Part shown: positions 16,418-25,446 of the stretch, piece by piece
Position numbering within the stretch: position 1 is the first letter of the stretch
How the letters are laid out: each line of letters starts with the position of its first letter
Assembly (NCBI GenBank): GCA_039024315.1
Contig: JBCCQN010000031.1
Coordinates: 1-52,361, forward strand
DNA length: 52,361 nucleotides
Source of the DNA: JBCAWW01 sp039024315
Lineage (GTDB): Bacteria > Bacteroidota > Bacteroidia > J057
Reading direction: 5' to 3'
Notes under the pieces: model-generated
Told to the model about the DNA's origin: nothing
Database searches by the model: none
The model's input: the letters and a program-made list of their open reading frames with translations, nothing else
Made by a program: the position numbers and the translations under genes

Positions 16418-18259
16418 TCAAATTTGATCTACAAATTCAGCGAAGACTTCTTTGTGACGGGCTAAATCAAGTTTTGGCGATAGGGAGGCGCGAATGATAT
16501 AGTCTTTGTCTCCTTCTTTAGTGGTACCTTGAGTAGAGGTAGCCGGTATGGTCCAATAGCAACCTTTGAGCTGTCCGTAACTCACGCAATATTTACTTTC
16601 CTCAGGGATCTTGCCTATCATAAGCTTGATCAGTTTAAGGTTTAAGGCTCTTTTATAGGCTTCCTTTTCCTCCTCCTTTTCGCCTTTTGTGGGCAGGTCC
16701 AAGGAAAAAACTGAGGGGGTAAAGCCTTTTTTGGCGAGTGCTTCGGAGACAAAGTTGATTTTTGCCGTTGGCAGCTTTGCCTGGATAAAGTTTACAAACT
16801 CCCTGGTATTGGTGTAGGCATCTTTGATTCTTTGGATCATGGAAGGCAATTGCTCCGCCAATATCTGATACTGGAAGTCTGTGGCCTCATTATCGCAAAT
16901 TTTAAGGTGCAGGGCGACTTTTGCCATTAAGGCTTCTGCTTTTTGATTGCCAATACAATAGCCTGCTGTTACTAGACCACCACTAGGAAATTTGGAACCA
17001 CTCGCATAAGATATCGCTCTGATTGGGGACAAAATCTCCCCTTTGCCTAGAAAATGGACGTTAGGGCAAAAGGTTTGGTCAAGGATAAAAACCGGCTCTA
17101 TCGCCGCTTCTCCATTTTGGGTTTGGCGATCTTTGGTGAGGACTGCTTGTAACTCTTGCAGATCGGGCACTTCGACCCTTGGATTGGTGGGGATTTCTGC
17201 GATGATGTAGGGGATGGCGTTTGCTCGCGCAATTTGCGCCAAAAGCCTCGCGAGACTCTGATTCATATCATTGTCACCGTCCACCAACCAGTCCACAATT
17301 TCAACTTGTGGGATGCACGCCGCTACCCGTCTTGCCTGATCATTAGTGCCTCCATAACAATTGGTCGGTACGATAAATTTGATCTCCTTATCGGGATGAC
17401 GCTCTAAAGCGTCGTCGATCAATCCCATCATAATGGCGTATTGAATCGATAATCCACTTGAACCTACTACGGCAGGGGTTTTGGTAGCATTTATGTCCTG
17501 AATGGAAGCGATAAGCTGCTCTTGTATAGGCTCAATTGAGGGTTCTTTTGCATTGTCCTTTATCCCGACTAACGCCTGCAAAGCGTGCAAGGCATTGGCG
17601 GGGGTCATGGCAATGGTCTCTCTACGCCGAACATGTTGGATGTCAGGAATATAACTTTCGTTCTCCTCACCATTGACAAACAAGACTCCACCAAGTTTTG
17701 CATGTGTACTCACCAAAAAATCGATATTGGGTTGGAGGACCATATCAAAGATTTGATCAGATTGTGAGAGCAAAATAGTGCTACCCTCAAATGCTTCGCT
17801 CGCTTCAGCTGCCTGATACTCAATGAGATCAAATTGGTAACCATAGACTTGCTCTATTTTATCCTTATCGAAGACATCTGGCAAACTACCAGAATAGAGA
17901 ATTCTACTGGCTTTGCCGTCTAATAGGTTTTTGCGCAATACGGCTAAAAGGGGTATCGTTTTGGAGGAAAAACTAATAACATTATTGGCCTTCAAATGAT
18001 TTCGTTTTGCAATCGCCCACTCTAACACACAAGATAGGGGATGACCCAGCCTGACATAATCGTAGGCTGTTGGTAATTCACTGAGGGCCTTAGGGGCTGC
18101 ATTATTATTTGTAAATAAGGCTTCAAAAGCTTCTAAAAACTCCGTTTTAGCCAGTTTTTCATTATAAATATCCAAACGATGAGTGGTAAGTCGTAACCAA
18201 TCCGCTGGCATATTGTCTAGGACTGCTTTTATATAAGCGAGCAATCGTTTGTCTTCCAT
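16418..18259 (-). CDS. Cys/Met-metabolism-type PLP-dependent enzyme with extra N-terminal domain
   Basis: 613-aa protein. The C-terminal half (about 260-613) matches the cystathionine gamma-synthase/beta-lyase fold type I family: EIPTNPRVEVPDL (355-367, the ES-TNP motif), PLP-contacting D394 (FILDQTF) and Schiff-base K423 in ASGSKFPSGG. About 260 residues precede it, far more than in ordinary family members of about 400 aa, and look like a degenerate second copy or a separate cap domain. Substrate is unknown. The start at 18259 is chosen because a longer reading frame to 18304 would take its first residues from long repeat C; ATG at 18271 is an alternative. It follows kmo on the same strand, about 195 bp away, separated by repeat C, so coexpression with the kynurenine genes is uncertain. 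Confidence 0.75.
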   Translation of the reverse strand: MEDKRLLAYIKAVLDNMPADWLRLTTHRLDIYNEKLAKTEFLEAFEALFTNNNAAPKALSELPTAYDYVRLGHPLSCVLEWAIAKRNHLKANNVISFSSKTIPLLAVLRKNLLDGKASRILYSGSLPDVFDKDKIEQVYGYQFDLIEYQAAEASEAFEGSTILLSQSDQIFDMVLQPNIDFLVSTHAKLGGVLFVNGEENESYIPDIQHVRRRETIAMTPANALHALQALVGIKDNAKEPSIEPIQEQLIASIQDINATKTPAVVGSSGLSIQYAIMMGLIDDALERHPDKEIKFIVPTNCYGGTNDQARRVAACIPQVEIVDWLVDGDNDMNQSLARLLAQIARANAIPYIIAEIPTNPRVEVPDLQELQAVLTKDRQTQNGEAAIEPVFILDQTFCPNVHFLGKGEILSPIRAISYASGSKFPSGGLVTAGYCIGNQKAEALMAKVALHLKICDNEATDFQYQILAEQLPSMIQRIKDAYTNTREFVNFIQAKLPTAKINFVSEALAKKGFTPSVFSLDLPTKGEKEEEKEAYKRALNLKLIKLMIGKIPEESKYCVSYGQLKGCYWTIPATSTQGTTKEGDKDYIIRASLSPKLDLARHKEVFAEFVDQI

Positions 18260-18286
18260 AAGTTCTACCATTAGGCAGGTCGATAG

Positions 18287-18390
18287 TGTTGAGTACTTAG
18301 ACAAAAGTATTCAGACCGAGAAAAGTAGAGCTATGCGGTTCGTCTAGACCTTTCTTTATGTACTGCATACTTTTTACTCTGTACTTAAAT
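18287..18390 (-). repeat. Long interspersed repeat, copy C
   Basis: On the minus strand it runs from TTTAAGTACAGAGTAAAAAG through AAAGGTCTAGACGAACCGCA to TTTTGTCTAAGTACTCAA. It overlaps the possible 5' extension of the PLP gene and lies downstream of kmo. Confidence 0.75.
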
Positions 18391-18453
18391 TATTACGCTA
18401 ATTATGTCTTTGCTAAGGCAATGATTGAGACGATTAATATCTGGAATTTTAGC

Positions 18454-19800
18454 TCAGACCTTGCTCATTACATAGGCTTGAACTTTTTTCAAAGGCCAAT
18501 CCATTACGCTAGGGTCTTGGCAAAGCTTGAGCAGGATTTCGTCTTGCTTACGGCCTTGTTGCATCGCCGCAGCGTAGGGTAGCTCTTCTTGGAATGTTAC
18601 CAAAGAATATTTGCTAAAATAATCGGGCAGCTCTTGCTCCATACGAGTCTCTAACTTGCGCTTGCGCATAAAGGCCTCATCGTCCACATGATCACGCATT
18701 TCATAAAAATTATCTATTGCTAGATCGCAAATAGCGTCTGTATCAGCCTTACGATCTTGTTGATAAGCTTTGAAAATACGCTCCCAGTCATTGCCAAATG
18801 ACTCCATATACTGGTCCAAAACTACTACGTCTTCAAAGGCGCAATTCATGCCCTGTCCATAAAAAGGCACGATAGCGTGAGCTGAATCTCCAATCAACAA
18901 AAACCGGCCATTGACCTGCCAAGGATAGCATTTGATCATGCCCAGTGGACTGGTCGGATTTTCAAAGTATTCTTCCTCTAAATCACGTAAGTGGGGTACG
19001 GCATCAGCGTAAACCTGCTTGAAGTATTGGCTGACCTTACTTTTGGTATTGAGCGTTTCCAAGCCATTTTCGCCCTTAAAGGGATGGAAAAGCGTGCCGG
19101 TGAAACTACCGTCAAGATTCGGGAGGGCGATCATCATATAGCTGCCACGTGGCCAAATGTGCAGCGCATTTTTTTCGATGCGCCAGCCACCTGCCTCAGT
19201 TGCTGGTATGCTCAGCTCTTTGTAGCCATGATGGAGCCATTTTTGCTCGTATTGAAAGAGGAGGGAGGCACTGCGTTGCAGAACGCTTCTCCTGACCACT
19301 GAGCCTGCGCCGTCGGCGGCAAAAAAGGCACTTGCCTCTACCCAAGTTTCGCTACCATCTTGCGTGTTTTTAAAGGCTACTTTGCCATTGTCTAGATCTA
19401 CTTGGCTACAGCCCATATCAAAATGCACCTGCACGTCCTCGTAGCGATCTGCTTCATTGAGTAAGGCTTCGTTTAGGCCGCCTCTTGATACGCTATTGAT
19501 ATAGTCATCTTTACGTCCGCTATAAGGCGAAAGCCAAGCTTCTCCCTCAAGAGGGTGGATCATCCGACCATACATGGGGATCACCGCTTCTTGGGCAAAA
19601 TCCTGCATACCCACTAGCTTAAGTGCTTTAATCCCTCGGTCTGATAGGGCGAGGTTAATAGAGCGTCCTGCGGGAACGTCAGCTCGCCGCATATCGGGAC
19701 GACGTTCGTATAGATCAACCGAATATCCTCGCTGAGCTAAGCGGATGGCCAATAAGGTACCACACAATCCCGCTCCGATGACAACTACTTTTTCTTTCAT
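18454..19800 (-). CDS. kmo: Kynurenine 3-monooxygenase
   Basis: FAD- and NADPH-dependent hydroxylase converting kynurenine to 3-hydroxykynurenine. The 448-aa protein has the N-terminal dinucleotide motif GAGLCG (9-14), the substrate-linked stretch DVPAGRSINLALSDRG, FAD motif ADGAGS and the GD motif LIGDSAHAIVPFYGQGMN. A hydrophobic C-terminal anchor as in eukaryotic KMO is not apparent. It is 21 bp after kynU on the same strand, so the two are cotranscribed. A degenerate mini-hairpin repeat at 19271-19288 is read in frame as RSVLQRS. Confidence 0.95.
   Translation of the reverse strand: MKEKVVVIGAGLCGTLLAIRLAQRGYSVDLYERRPDMRRADVPAGRSINLALSDRGIKALKLVGMQDFAQEAVIPMYGRMIHPLEGEAWLSPYSGRKDDYINSVSRGGLNEALLNEADRYEDVQVHFDMGCSQVDLDNGKVAFKNTQDGSETWVEASAFFAADGAGSVVRRSVLQRSASLLFQYEQKWLHHGYKELSIPATEAGGWRIEKNALHIWPRGSYMMIALPNLDGSFTGTLFHPFKGENGLETLNTKSKVSQYFKQVYADAVPHLRDLEEEYFENPTSPLGMIKCYPWQVNGRFLLIGDSAHAIVPFYGQGMNCAFEDVVVLDQYMESFGNDWERIFKAYQQDRKADTDAICDLAIDNFYEMRDHVDDEAFMRKRKLETRMEQELPDYFSKYSLVTFQEELPYAAAMQQGRKQDEILLKLCQDPSVMDWPLKKVQAYVMSKV
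19271..19288 (-). repeat. Degenerate mini-hairpin repeat in kmo
   Basis: Minus strand AAGCGTTCTGCAACGCAG: CTGC/GCAG stem is kept but the loop is AAC instead of GNA. Confidence 0.6.
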
Positions 19801-19821
19801 TAAATAAGTTTCTGTTCCAGC

Positions 19822-21099
19822 CTAATCGTTTATGGCGGCTTTTAATATCTCCACAAACTCAAAAACGTCCACATAGTTATTGTAAAGTGGCACGGGGGCT
19901 ACTCTGATTACATCAGGCTCCCGCCAATCAGCGATCACGCCTGCTTGGGTGATCTGATCAAAGAGAGATTTGTCTGCATTTTTTACTTGAATAGAAAGCT
20001 GACAACCTCGCTCTGCTGGATGGCGAGGGGTGATAATCCGGATCCTATCGTTCTCGAAGAGATCCAATAAATACTCCATATAGCCCGTGAGGTGTCTGGC
20101 TTTACGCACGAGATTGTCCATGCCCGCTTCATCAAAGATCTCCAATGAGGCCCGCATAGCAGCCATCGGTAAAATTGGTGGATTAGAAAGCTGCCAGCCT
20201 TCGGCTCCAGGGATAGGCTGGAAATCTGGCCCCATCAAAAAGCGAGAATCCTTATCGTGTCCCCACCAGCCTGCAAATCGAGGGAGATCAAAAGCCTCAG
20301 CATGACGTTCATGCACAAAACAACCAGCCAAGCTACCGGGGCTACTATTGAGGTATTTATAAGTACACCAAACGGCAAAGTCTGCCCCACTATCATGTAA
20401 TTGTAATGGTAGATTACCCGCTCCGTGGGCAAGATCAAATCCGACTACGCAGCCTCTTTTGTGTCCTGCTTCGGCAATCTTTTGCAGCTCAAAGGCTTGT
20501 CCACTGTAATAGTTGACTCCTCCTAAGAGGATCAACGCAATCTCTTCTCCCGCTCGGTCAATGATGGAAAGAATTTCCTCCGTCGAGGTGTAGGCAGAAT
20601 CCCCTTCATAAGGTAGTTCCAATAAGGCTTCCTCGGGATCAAAACCGTGAAAAGCGATTTGGGACTTTACGGCATATTGGTCTGAGGGGAAAGCACCTTT
20701 TTCGATCAAGATTTTGTAGCGCTCATTCGTGGGACGATAAAAAGAGACCATCATCAAATGCAGATTGACGGTCAGGGTATTCATCACTACTACCTCTATG
20801 GGTTTTGCCCCCACTACTCGCGCCATGGATTCGGTCAAGAATTCATGATAAGGCATCCAAGGCTTGCGGGCGTGAAAGTGGCCCTCTACCCCGTATTTGG
20901 CCCAATCGTCCATTTCTTGCAGGACGTAGTCCCGCGCCTTTTTGGGTTGCAGGCCAAGTGAGTTACCCGTGAAGTAAAGAAAGGGTTTACCGTTCTCCTG
21001 TAAGGGTAAATAAAATTGATCTCTATAATGAGCCAAAGGATCTTGTGCATCCATGCGTTGGGCGAAGGCCAGATCCGATAGGTAAGCAGTATCAGTCAT
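19822..21099 (-). CDS. kynU: Kynureninase
   Basis: PLP-dependent hydrolase that cleaves 3-hydroxykynurenine (or kynurenine) to 3-hydroxyanthranilate (or anthranilate) and alanine. The 425-aa length matches the family. PLP residues are D222 (GFDLAHG) and the Schiff-base K248 in TYKYLNSSPG; the N-terminal LYFTGNSLGLQPK is also diagnostic. Its start overlaps the end of the ACMSD gene by eight bases, which implies translational coupling. Order with kmo and ACMSD fits a tryptophan/kynurenine breakdown operon. Confidence 0.96.
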   Translation of the reverse strand: MTDTAYLSDLAFAQRMDAQDPLAHYRDQFYLPLQENGKPFLYFTGNSLGLQPKKARDYVLQEMDDWAKYGVEGHFHARKPWMPYHEFLTESMARVVGAKPIEVVVMNTLTVNLHLMMVSFYRPTNERYKILIEKGAFPSDQYAVKSQIAFHGFDPEEALLELPYEGDSAYTSTEEILSIIDRAGEEIALILLGGVNYYSGQAFELQKIAEAGHKRGCVVGFDLAHGAGNLPLQLHDSGADFAVWCTYKYLNSSPGSLAGCFVHERHAEAFDLPRFAGWWGHDKDSRFLMGPDFQPIPGAEGWQLSNPPILPMAAMRASLEIFDEAGMDNLVRKARHLTGYMEYLLDLFENDRIRIITPRHPAERGCQLSIQVKNADKSLFDQITQAGVIADWREPDVIRVAPVPLYNNYVDVFEFVEILKAAIND

Positions 21100-22168
21100 G
21101 TTGCATTACGCTTAGTCGTTGTTTGAGGTCTGGGCCATATTCGGCCCCCAGCCAATTGAGGACATTATCTTCCCAGATTTCTTGGTATTCTTTGGCGTTG
21201 ATGATTTCTCTTTCGATAGCAAGATCGAGAATTTTGCCTGGATAAGAGGATTGAGGCTCACTTTCCATTTCGCCCAGCGGATAAGGATCATCCAAGCCCA
21301 TGATCACTTGACGCGAGCCTTGGCGTTTGAGCATCAACTCAAGAGAATCGGTATCGTGTACGAGGGTATCAAAAAAGATATTGGGGTGGCCTACTGCCTT
21401 GCGGGGATGGCTTTTGCCTTCAAACAGGTCGGGACGGCCATCAAAACCTTGGATTCTACGGCCGAGATTGATTTGGGCCAATTGGCCTCCATGTGCAAAG
21501 CAAACCCTGATGTCTGGGTACTTATCGTGAAAACCGTTGAGGGTATAAAAATGATAGGCATCGGCGCATTGGGCGAGCATCCAAACCAAGTGAAAGCGCC
21601 AGGCGTTATTTTCAAGATGGATAAACTTCTCTCCATCATAAGGGTGTACTTCTACCGCTAATTTGTAGTGATTGGCAAGCTCAAAGATGCGTTCGGTCTC
21701 TGGATCGTCAAAGATGCACCGCCATGTGCCCACCGAGTCCATAAAATGCGTTGGCAAGCAGAGTACCCTAAGTCCTAGTTGTTCCACACAACGCTCAATC
21801 TCCCACAAGGCGCCACGTACATAGGCACAGTGCACCACAAAACCACAGGTGAATTTATCGGGATGATCATGCTGGATTCTCGCATTGAAATCATTTTGAA
21901 AGCGTAAGACCTTCTTCATGGCTTCCCAGCGCAGCCCATTGCCATAGAGTTGCGACAAATTGAGTACAACGGCATGATCGATTTTGTTGACTTCCATCCA
22001 AGCCAGTTTCTCATTGAGAAAAAAGCTTGAGTCTGTGATAGGACGCTTCCATCCCTTTTGCAGCATGTGCTTACGATCATCATCTACCCAAAAGATTTCC
22101 TCATCCTTCATGAACTGCGGAATTTCCTCTGGATAGGGCAATAGATGTGAATGGCCGTTAATTCTCAT
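21092..22168 (-). CDS. 2-amino-3-carboxymuconate-6-semialdehyde decarboxylase (ACMSD)
   Basis: Amidohydrolase-fold metal enzyme that decarboxylates ACMS, diverting the pathway from quinolinate/NAD toward 2-aminomuconate. The 358-aa protein has metal ligands H6 and H8 in NGHSHLLP, a later His in AVEVHPYDG, another in CFAHGGQLAQINLGRR, and the catalytic Asp in MGLDDPYPLGE. These and the length match ACMSD. The bacterial symbol nbaD is used elsewhere, but I leave it blank. It lies upstream of kynU and overlaps it by eight bases; long repeat D separates it from the dehydrogenase gene. Confidence 0.92.
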   Translation of the reverse strand: MRINGHSHLLPYPEEIPQFMKDEEIFWVDDDRKHMLQKGWKRPITDSSFFLNEKLAWMEVNKIDHAVVLNLSQLYGNGLRWEAMKKVLRFQNDFNARIQHDHPDKFTCGFVVHCAYVRGALWEIERCVEQLGLRVLCLPTHFMDSVGTWRCIFDDPETERIFELANHYKLAVEVHPYDGEKFIHLENNAWRFHLVWMLAQCADAYHFYTLNGFHDKYPDIRVCFAHGGQLAQINLGRRIQGFDGRPDLFEGKSHPRKAVGHPNIFFDTLVHDTDSLELMLKRQGSRQVIMGLDDPYPLGEMESEPQSSYPGKILDLAIEREIINAKEYQEIWEDNVLNWLGAEYGPDLKQRLSVMQHD

Positions 22169-22189
22169 GGGTTCTAGGACTTAGTTATA

Positions 22190-22280
22190 TCGTATGGAGT
22201 AGTTAGTACAGAGAAGTTAGCCGATTGTAAAGAATAATTTTCTATAATGCTATCTACTCTGTACTGCATACTTACTACTC
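22190..22280 (-). repeat. Long interspersed repeat, short copy D
   Basis: Minus strand reads GAGTAGTAAGTATGCAGTACAGAGTAG and ends TCTGTACTAACTACTCC, in two halves related to the other copies. The stop codon of the dehydrogenase gene at 22275 falls inside it. Confidence 0.6.
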
Positions 22281-23726
22281 GCTACCGAACTGGATACAAA
22301 CATTTTTGGGTTCAGTAAAAAATCTTAAGGCCTCAAAACCACCTTCTCGGCCTACACCGGATTGTTTGGTGCCCCCAAAAGGAGTGCGCAGATCACGTAG
22401 CATCCAGCAATTGATCCAGACTATACCGCTTTGGATCTTCTCGGCTATCCGATGGGCACGATCGAGATTACTGGTCCATAAGCTACAAGCCAAGCCATAT
22501 TGGGTGCTGTTGGCATATAGTAGGGCCTCTGCCTCTGTATCAAATGGGGCGATCGTGACCACTGGGCCAAAAATCTCTTCTTGATTGGTTCGGCAATCAT
22601 AGGCCAGACCTTCGATTACGGTGGGGGCGATAAACCAGCCTCCCTCACAACGCCCCGTTCGGCGCAGCCGCTCTCCCCCACAAAGGATCGTACCACCTTC
22701 TTCTTTGGCCAGCTCGATATAAGAAAGCACCTTATTCATATGTGATTCTGAGACGATAGCCCCCAAATTTGAATCCGCTGCTTGGGGATCGCCTACTTTG
22801 AGCGCTTTTACACGTTCGATGAAGTCGGCCTTAAAACGCTCATAGAGGCTGCGCTCAACAAAAATTCGTGAACCGCAAAGACAAATCTCACCTTGATTGG
22901 CAAACGAGGAGCGTACGGAAGTCTCCAACATCTTTTCATAGTCACAGTCTGCAAAAATGATATTAGGGTTTTTGCCACCTAGTTCGAGCGAAAGTTTCTT
23001 GAACATTGGCGCTGCGATCTGCGAGATGACTTTGCCGGTTTGGGTACCTCCGGTAAACGATACGGCTTTGATGTCTGGATGACTGACGATCGCAGCCCCA
23101 GTATCAGGCCCATTTCCGTGCACAATATTAAGTACTCCTGGTGGAAACCCTGCATTGATCGCTAGCTTTGAAAGTAAAAATGCCGTCATAGGGGTAACTT
23201 CTGAGGGTTTTGCTACCACACAGTTACCTGCTGCCAAGGCCGGGGCGATTTTCCAGCTGAAAAGATAGAGCGGTAAGTTCCACGGAGAAATACAGCCTAC
23301 TACGCCAATGGGTTGACGAAGGGTGTAATTGATTCCCTGTCCCGGCATCTGGTGGGACTCGGAGGCATATTGCATGATGGCCGTTGCAAAAAAGCGAAAA
23401 TTGCTAGCCGCTCGAGGAATATCCACGCTGCTAGCCAATGAAACAGCTTTGCCGTTGTCGCGAGACTCTGCCGCCGCTAATAGGTCTAAATGTTGTTCGA
23501 TTAGCTCGGAAAGTTTATGCAGGATGCTATATCTTTCGGCCAAAGAAGTATTGGCCCAAGCGGGAAAAGCTGCTTTGGCGGCTTCTACGGCTTGATTGAC
23601 GTCGCGAAGATCAGAAGCCGGAACTTTAGAATAAACTTTTCCAGTTGCGGGTTCGTAACTATCGAGATAGGTTTCGCCGACGGGGCCCTGTAGGGCTCCA
23701 TTGATGTAGTTTTTGAGGTAATCCAT
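22275..23726 (-). CDS. 2-aminomuconate-6-semialdehyde dehydrogenase (aldehyde dehydrogenase family)
   Basis: NAD-dependent aldehyde dehydrogenase of 483 aa, within the family range. Catalytic residues are N150 (SPWNLPL), E248 (LSLELGGKNP) and C282 (QGEICLCGSR). Context in a kynurenine cluster next to ACMSD and a RidA-type deaminase points to 2-aminomuconate semialdehyde oxidation; sequence alone would also fit other hydroxymuconic semialdehyde dehydrogenases. The ATG at 23726 (MDYLKNYINGAL) is chosen over one 39 bp upstream, which adds a poor, uncharged stretch. A mini-hairpin variant (22655-22670, CGGC/GCCG stem, GCA loop) is read in frame. Confidence 0.88.
   Translation of the reverse strand: MDYLKNYINGALQGPVGETYLDSYEPATGKVYSKVPASDLRDVNQAVEAAKAAFPAWANTSLAERYSILHKLSELIEQHLDLLAAAESRDNGKAVSLASSVDIPRAASNFRFFATAIMQYASESHQMPGQGINYTLRQPIGVVGCISPWNLPLYLFSWKIAPALAAGNCVVAKPSEVTPMTAFLLSKLAINAGFPPGVLNIVHGNGPDTGAAIVSHPDIKAVSFTGGTQTGKVISQIAAPMFKKLSLELGGKNPNIIFADCDYEKMLETSVRSSFANQGEICLCGSRIFVERSLYERFKADFIERVKALKVGDPQAADSNLGAIVSESHMNKVLSYIELAKEEGGTILCGGERLRRTGRCEGGWFIAPTVIEGLAYDCRTNQEEIFGPVVTIAPFDTEAEALLYANSTQYGLACSLWTSNLDRAHRIAEKIQSGIVWINCWMLRDLRTPFGGTKQSGVGREGGFEALRFFTEPKNVCIQFGSE
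22655..22670 (+). repeat. Mini-hairpin repeat variant (CGGC/GCCG stem, GCA loop)
   Basis: Reads CCGTTCGGCGCAGCCG: a third base pair type at the second stem position, pairing kept. Confidence 0.6.
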
Positions 23727-23868
23727 TGCTAATACGAAGGTAGCGGTGGAGGAGGGGATGTGCAAATGAAAGCGAAGGATAAAAGCTAGGGATAGAGGAG
23801 GATTAAGTCAATAGGGCTTGTTATGTTGTCCGTCTGTCTCGAGCTTAAAGAAGTAAACCTGATTTTTT

Positions 23869-24846
23869 ATGAAGAAGCTATTGCTGTGGGGACTCATTCT
23901 GCTAAGTACAATACCCATTTGGGGACAAACGCGGGACACAGCTTATGTGGCAACATTTCCTCACAAATTATTGATCAGTCCCTATTTACGTTATCGCTCG
24001 ATTGGGCAAGGTTTTTTTGCCGGAGGTTCAGGCCGTGAAGGTTTGGTCGCTGCCAATGATTTGGGAATAGACAATTTTGGCGTAGGCCTTGGTCTCAGGG
24101 CTGCTTTGGGGCGCTTAGGACTTGGGGGTACCATGCCTTTGGCTTCGATTTATCCCACCGAGTTAGCCCGAACCAAATCCTATGGGCTTTCTGGCGAATT
24201 GATGTTTCGCAAATTAGTGCTAGGAGGCGGTATTCGATATCGAATTGGCTTTAATACTCGTCAAGGCAATGAAAATGTATTTCGGGAGGATTTAAGACGG
24301 GTTGAGATGAGTGTCAGTACAATATATGCCTTCAATCATGATCGCTTTTCTTTTAGAGGACCATTGCGATTGGTCGAACGACAGAAGCAGACTGCCGGTT
24401 CGGTTTTGTTGGCCCTTCAGGTACAAAATCATATCTTCTGGGCTGACTCCAGCCTTACTGCAGGCTTAAATAATCCGCTCAGTTTTCGGACCTACACCCA
24501 TTTCAATGTTATGCCGGGGCTTGGCTATGGAGGGACACTGGTCATTGGTGATTGGTACGCCAGCGTGATGTTGCTGGCCTATGCCAAAATATCTCTGCTC
24601 AATTTGGATCAAGATGCTCGACCTACTAGCATTGGCTTGAGGCCGCATGGTCGCTTTGCCTTTGGCTATCATTCCGATAAATGGTTTCTCAGCCTCAATG
24701 GTCTGCTCGAACAGGACCTAAACTGGGGCAGTAAGGCCGTGATTTTGGAAGCCCAGCAAACCTATTACTTAGCCTTTGGGATCCGCCTCAATCCTCCACC
24801 AAAGTTCAAAAAGGCGGGTGAGAAAATCGAAAGCTGGATTTATTAG
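23869..24846 (+). CDS. Outer-membrane beta-barrel protein, DUF4421-like
   Basis: 325-aa protein with a signal peptide (LLLWGLILLSTIPIWGQ) and alternating amphipathic strands throughout, for example FGVGLGLRAALGRLGLGGTM, LSGELMFRKLVLGGGIRYRI and GRFAFGYHSDKWFLSLNGL. The opening DTAYVATFPHKLLISPYLRY matches the start of DUF4421 outer-membrane proteins, though the rest is divergent. It stands alone on the plus strand between minus-strand kynurenine genes and splits the deaminase gene from the dehydrogenase gene. Function is unknown; transport of aromatic substrates is only a guess from position. Confidence 0.7.
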   Translation: MKKLLLWGLILLSTIPIWGQTRDTAYVATFPHKLLISPYLRYRSIGQGFFAGGSGREGLVAANDLGIDNFGVGLGLRAALGRLGLGGTMPLASIYPTELARTKSYGLSGELMFRKLVLGGGIRYRIGFNTRQGNENVFREDLRRVEMSVSTIYAFNHDRFSFRGPLRLVERQKQTAGSVLLALQVQNHIFWADSSLTAGLNNPLSFRTYTHFNVMPGLGYGGTLVIGDWYASVMLLAYAKISLLNLDQDARPTSIGLRPHGRFAFGYHSDKWFLSLNGLLEQDLNWGSKAVILEAQQTYYLAFGIRLNPPPKFKKAGEKIESWIY

Positions 24847-24967
24847 CTAAAGCGCAATTTCCCCAGATTCGACGGTAGGTACACGCATGCATGCCGCACC
24901 TAAAAATAAGACTCTGGCATAATAACTCTTTGATAGAGAAGGGCAATCTGCTGAGGTCTATATAACT

Positions 24968-24988
24968 GAGCGTTCCGCGCAGCGGTAA
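24968..24988 (+). repeat. Mini-hairpin repeat copy (intergenic)
   Basis: Core AGCGTTCCGCGCAGCGG plus TAA, preceded by TAACTGAG and followed by ACACCC, like the copy at 16144. It lies in the gap 24847-25026, which holds nothing else recognisable. Confidence 0.9.
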
Positions 24989-25026
24989 ACACCCACAAAA
25001 TCACCTAGCTTATAAGAGCCAGCCAA

Positions 25027-25446
25027 TCATGCCTTTTTATAAGCCGTCACCTTCATCTCAATCAATAGGTGTGGATGCGGCAATTGGTGGACTGCGACCG
25101 TAGTTCGAGTCGGTCCGTCATAACCAAAAAACTCTCCATAAACCTCATTATAGCCACCAAAATCATTCATGTTGACCAAAAAACTACTTACGTCCACCAC
25201 ATCACTGAGGTCTGCACCTACACTTTGTAGTATATCCCTGATGTTTTCGATTACGGCTCTGGTCTGGACGCGGATATTGAGATTGGTGGTCCCCATTTCA
25301 TCTACCTCTACTCCCGCAAAAGTATTGTCAGGCAGACGAGAAGAGGTGCCAGATACAAAGATAAAATCTCCCGCAATTTTGAGGTGAGGAAATTTACCCC
25401 TGGGTTTAGCTTTACCCGCTACTACTTTACTTTCTTCTTTATTCAT
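25027..25446 (-). CDS. RidA-family protein, probable 2-aminomuconate deaminase
   Basis: 139-aa YjgF/RidA-fold protein that likely removes ammonia from 2-aminomuconate to give 4-oxalocrotonate. It begins KAKPRGKFPHLKIAGDFIFV SGTSS and ends TRTTVAVHQLPHPHLLIEMKVTAYK, closer to aminomuconate deaminases than to generic RidA (with the PHPHLLIEM segment). It is the fifth kynurenine-pathway gene in the window. The start codon overlaps the last base of a mini-hairpin repeat at 25445-25463, which places a compact hairpin exactly at the ribosome binding region. Confidence 0.87.
   Translation of the reverse strand: MNKEESKVVAGKAKPRGKFPHLKIAGDFIFVSGTSSRLPDNTFAGVEVDEMGTTNLNIRVQTRAVIENIRDILQSVGADLSDVVDVSSFLVNMNDFGGYNEVYGEFFGYDGPTRTTVAVHQLPHPHLLIEMKVTAYKKA

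Noticed and set aside
18260..18304. Longer start for the PLP enzyme
   Set aside because: The extra residues come from long repeat C and would not be a conserved N-terminus.
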